DNA of 53,271 nt, taken from the NCBI GenBank assembly GCA_028716085.1, contig JAQUQM010000003.1:1-53271 (forward strand), given 5' to 3'. Positions 40,839 through 49,059 of the stretch are shown here, in pieces. The translations under genes and the position numbers were made by a program. The DNA comes from Dehalococcoidia bacterium. GTDB taxonomy: Bacteria; Chloroflexota; Dehalococcoidia; GIF9; UBA5629. Positions within the stretch are counted from its first letter, which is position 1, and every line of letters starts with the position of its first letter. Under the pieces are notes generated by a model that saw nothing but the letters and a program-made list of their open reading frames with translations, did not search any database and was not told the origin of the DNA.

Positions 40839-40951
40839 TCAAGACCTCCTTTATTTTGATATACCAGGCCGACCGACCAGGCGCATTGAAGAGCGCACGG
40901 CCATTAGCTGCACCAGCGGGCACAGCCGTGAGTGAGAACTTTAAGTTTTCC

Positions 40952-42353
40952 CTTTCACTTTCTTATCAGCAGAATTTTGCTCAAGGCCGTGGCTGCAAGG
41001 ATGAATCACGAAGTGATCACTTTTGAAATAAATTTCCCTCAGCACCTAAATTTATTTTGAAAGCCTGCCTTGCAGCCACCGAAGCCATTGAGCGACAAAA
41101 TATGTCTTGAAAGTGAAAGATAAATACCTTGATCTACAGATGGGGGATAGGCGGCACAACATATTTTTGGGGGTAAGCCGGACGCTGTGCCGCACGGCGC
41201 GCAGGGCGTAGCCCGAGCACCCGGCAAAAGCGGACGGCTGGGTTGGGGGAAAAGAGAAACTCTTAGAAGTTCTTGACCTTCATTGTTCCCGCCGTCACGG
41301 CCAGTGCGGGACGCACCGGAGCGGAAGCGACGCACCGGAACGGTGTACGGCCGTGGCGGCGGAATAGATTGAACGGGCGGTGAGGGCGAGATAACCGGCA
41401 TGGGGTGATGTTAGATGGCCGTGGGTGGTGTGCCTGGGGGCAGGCCGACGGTGGTGGAGAAATGGCGACAATTACGCAGTAACGAGCTGCGAAACGCACC
41501 GTGGGCCTGCGGCGGGCGGTTAACAGTAACCTGGTTTTTATGTTGAAAATGATTAAACCGCTCATAAAAACCGGGCTGCCCGCCCGCCGTTCACCCCAGG
41601 CACATGGGGCAAACGGGCGCCGTGCCGGGTGTCGTGCTTCTCATTACCTGCACGCACACTGGCAGCGGCTGCCCGTGGGCTTGGAAGCACAGCCAGTTCA
41701 TGCGATGGCCGACAGGCCAGGGCATGACGGCTGTGGTAGGCCATCTGCCAGTACTACTATCCGCCGGTTTCGCATGGGGTGGGGCAAATGAAAGTCTCCA
41801 ACCGCTTTGATTCTTTCCGAAAAGCCCTCTGGCGGGGTGGGGTTGGGACGTAACCTGGCGCACTGACCTGGCAACGATACCAAGCTCTTAGTGTGCTGAC
41901 CTGATAAAAGGAAGCGACGAATAAAGCGCAGATGCCGGTTGACGGGAACGGATGGCGGGGAAGTAGGTGGGTGGTGGTGAAGATCACCAACCGCTTTTAA
42001 TCTTCGAGCGACCAAGTTAACAACGCAACGATTGCTGCGAATCCGATGGGGATTGGTGGATGGGGGCATGGGGTGGATGCCGTGCATGATCTGCGGGTAG
42101 CCAAAATTGTGCGAACATGACCTGGCCCGGACATGGGAAGAACAAGCAGCGTGTGCATCTCACCGTAAGGCATGGGATAATGGGGCAAGAACCCGGCAGC
42201 GAGGCTGGGCGGCCGGCAAGGGGCTGGAGTAGGAGATAGGCGTTTGTCAGTTGACAAAGTAGTAAGAAGTAGTAATATTAGGACATTAAAGGTTCCCCCC
42301 TGGTGAATGTGCCCCCGGGCACTGCCTAGAGCTAGCCGGGGGGGTCATTTTTT
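40952..42353 (+). ncRNA. Candidate giant structured non-coding RNA (~1.4 kb)
   Basis: No convincing CDS. Long imperfect inverted repeat 40952-41119; stems 41510-41519/41580-41589 and 41530-41542/41563-41575; hairpin 41704-41745; repeated loop hairpins 41790-41817 and 41979-42005; ends in intrinsic terminator. 5' end not known. Confidence 0.6.
42312..42353 (+). terminator. Rho-independent terminator
   Basis: CCCCCGG (42312-42318) / CCGGGGG (42336-42342), then TCATTTTTT. Confidence 0.75.
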
Positions 42354-42360
42354 CTCCGAG

Positions 42361-42996
42361 CTAATAGAGCTGCAGTTCGCTTTTTATCAAGCTCCGAATC
42401 CTGGTGTAAGACCGCTTGTCTGAATTCTCCCATTTTCTATATATCGCCCAGCTACAATAGTCCACGATTTGCAAGTAGGGATGGCTCATTGAGGAATGCA
42501 TCAACACCTGATAGGGCGTACGTGAAAAATGCTGCGATAGATACTTCTTCACACCCTTTATCAAGGATTCCCTATCCCTGGCATGGGCAAACTCTCTATC
42601 CATAAAAACGAAAACCCTGTCATGCCCCTTGAGGCCGGGTATGCCATTCAGAGCATCCTTGAACAGACTGGAGATCATAACCGGATAGGCAAGCTCGATA
42701 CTGTGAAGCGAGACCGGGGATTTTGCCTTCTCAAAAACCACACTATCCATGCGCATGTGGGTGAACTTGCTGATTATATCGAAAACCTGGTTCCTGACTT
42801 CTTGTCTATCCTCGGCAGCATGGAAATATTCGACCTCGAAACCGCCATCAATTAACCAATGCCTACGAGCATGAAGATCGATAACACCAGGACAAACATC
42901 CTCACACATCACGCTGGTAAGCACAAGATATTTAGTACCGGAAGGCGAGAAATCATAATTGCCAGATACATCTATGAACACATACAAAGGAGGCAT
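42361..42996 (-). CDS. DUF3800 domain protein
   Basis: 211 aa; N-terminal LYVFIDVSGNYDF, YLVLTSVMCED, central VFVFMDREFAHARD, C-terminal HPYLQIVDYCSWAIYRKWE, matching the DUF3800 pattern. Confidence 0.75.
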   Translation of the reverse strand: MPPLYVFIDVSGNYDFSPSGTKYLVLTSVMCEDVCPGVIDLHARRHWLIDGGFEVEYFHAAEDRQEVRNQVFDIISKFTHMRMDSVVFEKAKSPVSLHSIELAYPVMISSLFKDALNGIPGLKGHDRVFVFMDREFAHARDRESLIKGVKKYLSQHFSRTPYQVLMHSSMSHPYLQIVDYCSWAIYRKWENSDKRSYTRIRSLIKSELQLY

Positions 42997-43232
42997 AACC
43001 AGTGAATTATATCAGCCGGTCACCCAATGTCAATGCAGAGCGAACTACAGATCAATCCTAGTTTTGACTCCCTATAGACCTTTTTACCATCAAGATATAG
43101 TATCACGGAATTGAACTAGAACAGGAAACAATTTAATAAGTTTAAAAATTATTTCTCAGAAGAACTGTAGCTAAAATAAGAATAACAGCAAAAAGAAATT
43201 ACAAATTATTTCTGTTAAAATAGAAATTGATT

Positions 43233-44273
43233 ATGCCCTCAAAAGGAAAGGCGCCGGTCGACAGGGAAGTTGGTCCAGAGAATGAGTTCTATTTCCAGTG
43301 GCATGTGACGGAGCGGTGCAACAGGCGATGCTTACACTGTTATCAAAGTACACAACGTACGAAGGAACTATCAACTCCCGAACTGGGTAAAATCCTAACA
43401 ATTATGGAAACGGCGCTCGCCAAATGGAACCGCAGGGGATCAATCTCCTTCACCGGGGGTGAACCCTTCATCCGTCGTACAGAACTGATTGACCTGCTGG
43501 AAAAGGTGGATAAGAGCGCGCAATTTGATTTCTACGATATTCTGACAAACGGGTCCCTAATTGACAATGAGCTTTTGATATTGTTGAAGAAAGCCAGCAA
43601 ATTAAGGCGAGTCCAAGTCTCCCTTGAAGGTTCTACCCCAACGACCAATGACAGGCTTAGAGGACACGGTAGTTTTGCAGAGACAATGAAAGCAATCAAA
43701 GGACTAAAACAATGCGGTTTCACGGTGAGCGTTATGACCACGGTAAGCCGGCTGAACTATCGGGATATATCGAACATCCTCGATTTATTAAAGCAAGAAG
43801 GAGTGGACACTTTTTCGGTAGAGCGTCTGGTCCCGGAAGGCAAAGGTAAACAACTCAAGGACCAATTGCTCACTGCATCAGAAGTAAGGGACATGTTTGA
43901 GTTACTTTACAAATTGAAGCAAAAGAGCAAGACCCCCCGAATACTTACATACAGGCCGCTTTACTGCTTAGTCGCTCCTGATGACATGCACAATGGTGCT
44001 CTCTGCTCAGTTGGAAATAATGCACTGACAATAATGCCTGATGGGACAGTCTACCCATGCAGGCGTTTGCCAATACCGATAGGCAACATACTTGAGGACG
44101 GTTTGTTCTCAATCTGGTACCAGTCCGAAGTATTGTGGGATATTAGAAACCCTGCAAATCTCAAAGGAAAATGTGGTCAATGTAATTTAATGACACATTG
44201 CCGCGGCTGCAGAGCAGTTGCATATGCGGTGACTGGAGATTACTTAGCGGAGGACCCCCAATGCTGGAACTGA
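43233..44273 (+). CDS. Radical SAM/SPASM peptide maturase
   Basis: CxxxCxxC in TERCNRRCLHCYQS; C-terminal SPASM cysteines (CSVGNNALTIMPDGTVYPCRRLPI..., KCGQCNLMTHCRGCRAVAYAVTGDYLAEDPQC). Start 43233 ATG or 43227 TTG. Confidence 0.88.
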   Translation: MPSKGKAPVDREVGPENEFYFQWHVTERCNRRCLHCYQSTQRTKELSTPELGKILTIMETALAKWNRRGSISFTGGEPFIRRTELIDLLEKVDKSAQFDFYDILTNGSLIDNELLILLKKASKLRRVQVSLEGSTPTTNDRLRGHGSFAETMKAIKGLKQCGFTVSVMTTVSRLNYRDISNILDLLKQEGVDTFSVERLVPEGKGKQLKDQLLTASEVRDMFELLYKLKQKSKTPRILTYRPLYCLVAPDDMHNGALCSVGNNALTIMPDGTVYPCRRLPIPIGNILEDGLFSIWYQSEVLWDIRNPANLKGKCGQCNLMTHCRGCRAVAYAVTGDYLAEDPQCWN

Positions 44274-44602
44274 GGCCTGATACTATATTAACTCTGGCAC
44301 CCCAAATTGTACTCCATTCTATCCCAGACCAAGAATGGTATTTTGCATTCAATATCACAACGGGAGACCAGTTCAGATTGAATAGGACTTCATACTGGGT
44401 TCTGGAACAGATCAATGGTGGGGTTGAATACAGTACTTTAATGCGATCTGTTTTAAATATATTCGAAGTGCCAGAGAATCAAGGCAGCCAGGATCTAAAG
44501 CAACTCATCAATAAATTAATAAGGCAGAAGATAATAAGGAGGCAAGCCGATGCAAAAAAAGAAGATACCGTATCAAAAACCCGTCGTCGTAAAGCAAAAT
44601 AA
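44261..44602 (+). CDS. PqqD-like (RRE) protein
   Basis: MLELRPDTILTLAPQIVLHSIPDQEWYFAFNITTGDQFRLNRTSYWVLEQINGGVEYSTLMRSVLNIF...; overlaps radical SAM stop. Trimmed from ORF 44198-44602. Confidence 0.75.
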   Translation: MLELRPDTILTLAPQIVLHSIPDQEWYFAFNITTGDQFRLNRTSYWVLEQINGGVEYSTLMRSVLNIFEVPENQGSQDLKQLINKLIRQKIIRRQADAKKEDTVSKTRRRKAK

Positions 44603-44687
44603 GATGGTCTTCCCATCCCAAATACTCGCGGCAAATGGCAAAAAGGTCGTTTGCAAACAGTGTTCATCGTGCCATGGGTGCAGATGA
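44550..44687 (+). CDS. Putative RiPP precursor peptide, 45 aa, Cys-rich C-terminus
   Basis: ATG at 44550 preceded by AAGGAGG: MQKKKIPYQKPVVVKQNKMVFPSQILAANGKKVVCKQCSSCHGCR*. Too short for the supplied ORF track. Confidence 0.65.
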   Translation: MQKKKIPYQKPVVVKQNKMVFPSQILAANGKKVVCKQCSSCHGCR

Positions 44688-44741
44688 CATGATAAATTGC
44701 GGCCTGATACAAGCTTGTAAGCGTTTGGTAAGGTGTGATAT

Positions 44742-46493
44742 ATGGATCAAGAATACACTCTTCTCCAAATGATTGGTCATGTAGCCGACTTTTTTAAGGC
44801 CCAAGGATTCCGCACTGAGCAATATAATGAACTGCTTTACAACGTGCGATTACCCTTGTACTGTGTCCGCAAGGGGAAAGCGCGGGAAGAAATCGTAGTT
44901 GACGTCATAACTGAGGATCATATCAGTAAGAATACGTACATGCCAAACAAGCATTTAGGCGATCGCTTCGTACCAGATGCTTCAACTGTTAAATTTTTCC
45001 AGTACTATCTGCCGAAGGCAAAAGTCTATTGGGCATATGGACACTATGTAAAATCAACAAAGGACTTCGATGAATTCAAGAAAGCCTGCCATAATAACGG
45101 CATAGGGTTGCTGAGAGTATCTGACAACCAAGTAACAATAGTACAAGAATCCACTCCGCTCAACGTTATCATTAGTCAGCGGATTCAGGCGGCTCTTGCC
45201 GATGAACCGGGAATGAATCGAGGGATCATAAGCAAAGTTTCGGCAATTATCAATGAACACCAAAAAGAATACATACAATACCTGGTGATCTACGGAGAAC
45301 CTAGCTTCTCGCGGCGAGCGATTACTGACCGCAAAGATGATCTAGGTCTTTCCTTAAGTATGCTGCTGATAAACAAATTGGAGAGCGTCCGTAACCTAGT
45401 ATATGGTGACAACTTAAAGAAGTTCACACGCAACTATAGGTATGAGAAAGAGAACGATCACCAAATAGCATTCAAACTGATCAATGCATTGTGGGAACGG
45501 CGATTCAAAACTACATATCCTGATATACACAAAGACTTCGAGACAGTATTAATGCTTGACAGGGGTTACCGGGATCATTTTCTTCATCAATTCCAAGTCT
45601 TCATTTTAGGTGCGTTGATAATTGATACCTTGTACCACGAGCAATGGGTCAAAGATTTTGAGAAGCACTATCATTCAAAAATTGAAGACGCTTGGTTAGC
45701 CTGTGCAACTTACCACGATTATAACTATCCAGTTCAGAGATGGGATGGCTGGATGAAAATATTTATAGAGCAGAATTTCCATATAAGCAAAGTTTCGGCT
45801 GAACGCCATATAGGAATTCATGATGTGGAATCACAAGTGGCACGGCTGAACCCTGGGGAAATTGTTATCCGTGACGAATTCATTGCGAAGATGCAGAGAC
45901 TGTGCATGGAAATTGGATGCAAATTAGACGACAGATTTCAAAGATTTATCCTACGCCGTGTTGCCATTGATAAGAATCATGCTGTATTAGCAGCTTTCAC
46001 ATTCGTTGAGAAATTTCAGGGTGCCACAAACCTTTCGGATACTGCAATCAGTGCCGTAGCTACGAGTATTCTGTTGCATGATGAGTCGAATTGGCAGTGC
46101 TTGCGTGGAAACACTATTGCCCTTCTTGAATGTACCAACCGGAAAGAGGGGCAAATTACTAATGAGGAAAAGTCGATATGCAGCAGCCCCTTAATCGGTG
46201 AGCTATCTCTTAATGGAGGACCGCTAAATTTCCTGCTGGCATATTGTGATGTTGCACAAGAATGGGGACGGAAGGGAGGAAACTCCGAAGTTATGCAGCC
46301 ATTACTAGAAGATATTCAAATCGATATTAAACGGATCCTCGTTCATGTGTCGGTGTTGGACGACAATAGTTTTGGAATCAAGGAGAAAGAGATACGTAGA
46401 CTAGGTGCCTATCTAAATGATCCAAGATTCGAGTTAACATTGACATCGCGTGAAGGCAAGGGCAACTACAGTAAACCAATGAATGGCAAATAG
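44742..46493 (+). CDS. HD-domain-like hypothetical protein in RiPP locus
   Basis: 583 aa; RDHFLHQFQVFILGALI ... ACATYHDYNYPVQ, resembling an HD-type metal site. Confidence 0.45.
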   Translation: MDQEYTLLQMIGHVADFFKAQGFRTEQYNELLYNVRLPLYCVRKGKAREEIVVDVITEDHISKNTYMPNKHLGDRFVPDASTVKFFQYYLPKAKVYWAYGHYVKSTKDFDEFKKACHNNGIGLLRVSDNQVTIVQESTPLNVIISQRIQAALADEPGMNRGIISKVSAIINEHQKEYIQYLVIYGEPSFSRRAITDRKDDLGLSLSMLLINKLESVRNLVYGDNLKKFTRNYRYEKENDHQIAFKLINALWERRFKTTYPDIHKDFETVLMLDRGYRDHFLHQFQVFILGALIIDTLYHEQWVKDFEKHYHSKIEDAWLACATYHDYNYPVQRWDGWMKIFIEQNFHISKVSAERHIGIHDVESQVARLNPGEIVIRDEFIAKMQRLCMEIGCKLDDRFQRFILRRVAIDKNHAVLAAFTFVEKFQGATNLSDTAISAVATSILLHDESNWQCLRGNTIALLECTNRKEGQITNEEKSICSSPLIGELSLNGGPLNFLLAYCDVAQEWGRKGGNSEVMQPLLEDIQIDIKRILVHVSVLDDNSFGIKEKEIRRLGAYLNDPRFELTLTSREGKGNYSKPMNGK

Positions 46494-46507
46494 AATGGAG
46501 TCAACGC

Positions 46508-47356
46508 ATGCTTGGCCCCAAGACTAACCTGCGTGATACAACTATCAGGGCTATTGTTGGTCTTGCCACATTTCTCGACGCTGGAATGCGTTCCCAACTT
46601 GAGCCATGCCGCCTCGCAAGAGCCGGGTATGCACTGTTGCAAAGCGGTTGCTCCGCCAAGGAAGGGACTTTCCCAGGTAGCGAGCTAGCTTATTACGTTA
46701 TAAAAATGCAACAGGACGACGGCGGATGGACGAACACTGAGGAGACATTATGGTGCCTTGCTTACCTCAGCTCATTTGCGGGAAGGTACGAGACTCAGAT
46801 TAAGAAAGGAGTGGAATGGCTTGTGTCGGTTCGTTTGCTGTGTGGTGCATTTGGCAACAGTTCACGAGATTGTCCTCGTATTCCTATAACATCTCTTGCT
46901 ACAATTTTAGCTCCTGCCTGCACGGACAATTATTCTGCGAAATGGGTAGCACAGAGATGGGAGACAGACCTAGAAGGCAATACGAAGCTGACTTATAAGG
47001 GAGCGTACTACCTATTGACTAAGATGCCGCCAATATCACATAGCAAAAATAAACTCTTAGGTAGAACCGTTAATTTCTTAAAACATGAGCAAGATAATAG
47101 CGGTGGCTTCGGTCCGTGGAAAGGACATCCTCTAGGCTGTGACGCTTGGAGTACAGGCATTGTCTTGTGGGGTTTATCCAGATTGGGTACTAAATCGCCT
47201 AAGATTGTGATAAAAAGGGCTATTGAATGGCTTCAAAGAACTCAACTACCTAGCGGCATGTGGCCTTATCATTATCTGGATGACGGAACCTCGATGGCAC
47301 TTATTGGAATCACAAGTGCATTGACTGCCCTGGGAGCCACGGAATGTGCGGCATAA
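46508..47356 (+). CDS. Alpha/alpha-toroid (prenyltransferase/squalene-cyclase-like) protein
   Basis: 282 aa; repeated QxxxGGW/GF motifs: MQQDDGGWTNTEETLW, EQDNSGGFGPWKGHPLGCDAWSTG, TQLPSGMWPYHY. Confidence 0.65.
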   Translation: MLGPKTNLRDTTIRAIVGLATFLDAGMRSQLEPCRLARAGYALLQSGCSAKEGTFPGSELAYYVIKMQQDDGGWTNTEETLWCLAYLSSFAGRYETQIKKGVEWLVSVRLLCGAFGNSSRDCPRIPITSLATILAPACTDNYSAKWVAQRWETDLEGNTKLTYKGAYYLLTKMPPISHSKNKLLGRTVNFLKHEQDNSGGFGPWKGHPLGCDAWSTGIVLWGLSRLGTKSPKIVIKRAIEWLQRTQLPSGMWPYHYLDDGTSMALIGITSALTALGATECAA

Positions 47357-49059
47357 CTGGTATCTTCAACCAAGCTGACAGTTCGATCATTTCGACCATG
47401 GCCCGTACAATAGCCTACCGGGGGCCAGACAGGCGGGACTGGTTAATCCTGGGCAATCATAGCCTGGGAGCATCTCGCTTGATTATTACCGGGGACCCAC
47501 GGGCATCAGGGATATTCTGCGACAAAGACGCAGGACTGGCATGTATGATCAACGGTGAAATCTACAATGTGAAGCCACTAAGAGAGGAACTCAAGCATGC
47601 CGGATACACGTTTCAAACCGATCTTGAGACTGAAGTCCTGCTAATGCTATACAGACACTGGGGAATCGATTTTGCTACTAAACTCAAGGGTATGTTTGCC
47701 ATAGCAATCTTGGATGGGGACCGACTAATTCTTGTACGCGACAAATTGGGAATCAAGCCGCTCTACTATGCTGAACTTGGGCGACGTATACTTTTTGGCT
47801 CTGAAATCAAGGCCATCTTAGCTCATCCAGAATTCAGGCCAAAGATAAATGAACCTGCCTTAGAAGAGATTGCCGTTTTCGGGTATGTACATACCCTTGA
47901 TGCTACGCCGTTTGAAGCTATTCAGCAGGTCCCGCCAGGTACTATCATGGAATTTACCTCGGACGTGAAGGCTGTAAAGTCATTCTGGGAGGTGCCCGGC
48001 GCTACCTATAATAATTCAGAAAAGCAGCCGCAATATCCCGATGCCGTTCAGGACCTGAAGGATACCATCATCTCCAGTATGGATACCGTCCTTCGGCATG
48101 GTGATCATCCCTTCGGCATCTACCTATCGGGTGGGTTGGATTCAACGATCCTGACATTTGTGGCAAAGAACATCCTCGGTTATCCAATTCAAACCTTTAC
48201 CCTGGCCGATGAGCAAGAGACCGATGACCTTCTAGCAGCCAGGAGAGTGGCTTCGATATTGGGAACAAGGCATCTCGAGCGGCGAGTCAGTATTGAAGAT
48301 TACTTCGGGGCGCTCGATCATTTCATCTGGCACTACGAGTCGATTATGGCCGGTGGTGTCTTCGACATCCATGGTGCGATGGCCTTTCACCTGCTATCCA
48401 AGACAGTCTCGGACCACGTCAAGGTCGCACTATCCGGTGAAGGCGCCGATGAATTGTTTGGGGGTTACTACTGGGTATATACTCACCCTCTGGGCTTTTC
48501 TGACCGGATTAGGGACAGGCTGAGCAAACTCGAAAGGGCCGGAACTAGCGTGATTGCAGCAGTGGAGAAGTTATTTCCACTGCCAGAGGACGAGCACAGA
48601 TACAGACGCAACCTATTTGATGACCTGATTCACGCCGGCCTCTCCAATTATCATCTGCAAAGTGTAGACAGATCTGCCGGTGCTTATGGCTTCGAGGTAC
48701 GCCCGGCCTATCTATATGATGACATCGCAGAACTTGCCCTGAATCTGCCTATAGAATACAAGGTTACGGACGATCAAATTACCAAGCGTATACTAAAGGA
48801 TGCATTCAGACCAGATTTGGAGAAGCTGGGTTTAGACTGGGTTTGTGACCGTCAAAAATATGGCATGCCTGCAGCGGTTGCATCTATTGCACCTTATATA
48901 AAAGAGAGGATCGAAGCTGCGGTTAGTGACGAGGACCTCAAGCATCATCCAATGAGAAGGTTTTTGCGCACTAAAATGGATGTATATCTCTTTAACCTGT
49001 TTACCAAAATCTTCTCGCTGGAAAATGAATATGCAACACAGGATTGCATTCCTCAGTAA
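47344..49059 (+). CDS. asnB: Asparagine synthetase (glutamine-hydrolysing)
   Basis: 571 aa; MCGITGIFNQ (N-terminal nucleophile Cys), YRGPDRRDW, IYLSGGLDSTILTFVAKN, ALSGEGADELFGGY. Confidence 0.92.
   Translation: MCGITGIFNQADSSIISTMARTIAYRGPDRRDWLILGNHSLGASRLIITGDPRASGIFCDKDAGLACMINGEIYNVKPLREELKHAGYTFQTDLETEVLLMLYRHWGIDFATKLKGMFAIAILDGDRLILVRDKLGIKPLYYAELGRRILFGSEIKAILAHPEFRPKINEPALEEIAVFGYVHTLDATPFEAIQQVPPGTIMEFTSDVKAVKSFWEVPGATYNNSEKQPQYPDAVQDLKDTIISSMDTVLRHGDHPFGIYLSGGLDSTILTFVAKNILGYPIQTFTLADEQETDDLLAARRVASILGTRHLERRVSIEDYFGALDHFIWHYESIMAGGVFDIHGAMAFHLLSKTVSDHVKVALSGEGADELFGGYYWVYTHPLGFSDRIRDRLSKLERAGTSVIAAVEKLFPLPEDEHRYRRNLFDDLIHAGLSNYHLQSVDRSAGAYGFEVRPAYLYDDIAELALNLPIEYKVTDDQITKRILKDAFRPDLEKLGLDWVCDRQKYGMPAAVASIAPYIKERIEAAVSDEDLKHHPMRRFLRTKMDVYLFNLFTKIFSLENEYATQDCIPQ

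Noticed and set aside
41039-42257. ORFs of 60-129 aa on both strands listed in the ORF track
   Set aside because: Mutually overlapping in most frames, Pro/Arg/His/Gly-rich compositions typical of GC-rich non-coding DNA, no recognisable motifs; the RNA-structure reading explains the region better.
40952-42353. Group II intron or retron
   Set aside because: No reverse transcriptase ORF nearby; intron domain V not recognised by eye. A covariance-model search would settle this.
44689-44775. Tiny ORF MINCGLIQACKRLVRCDIW... after the precursor peptide
   Set aside because: Overlaps the 583-aa gene start, no good SD; probably chance.
43233-49059. Lasso peptide cluster (PqqD-like + asparagine synthetase)
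   Set aside because: No transglutaminase-like B2 protease seen, AsnB retains an intact glutaminase domain, and a radical SAM/SPASM enzyme and Cys-rich peptide are present; fits a different RiPP type.
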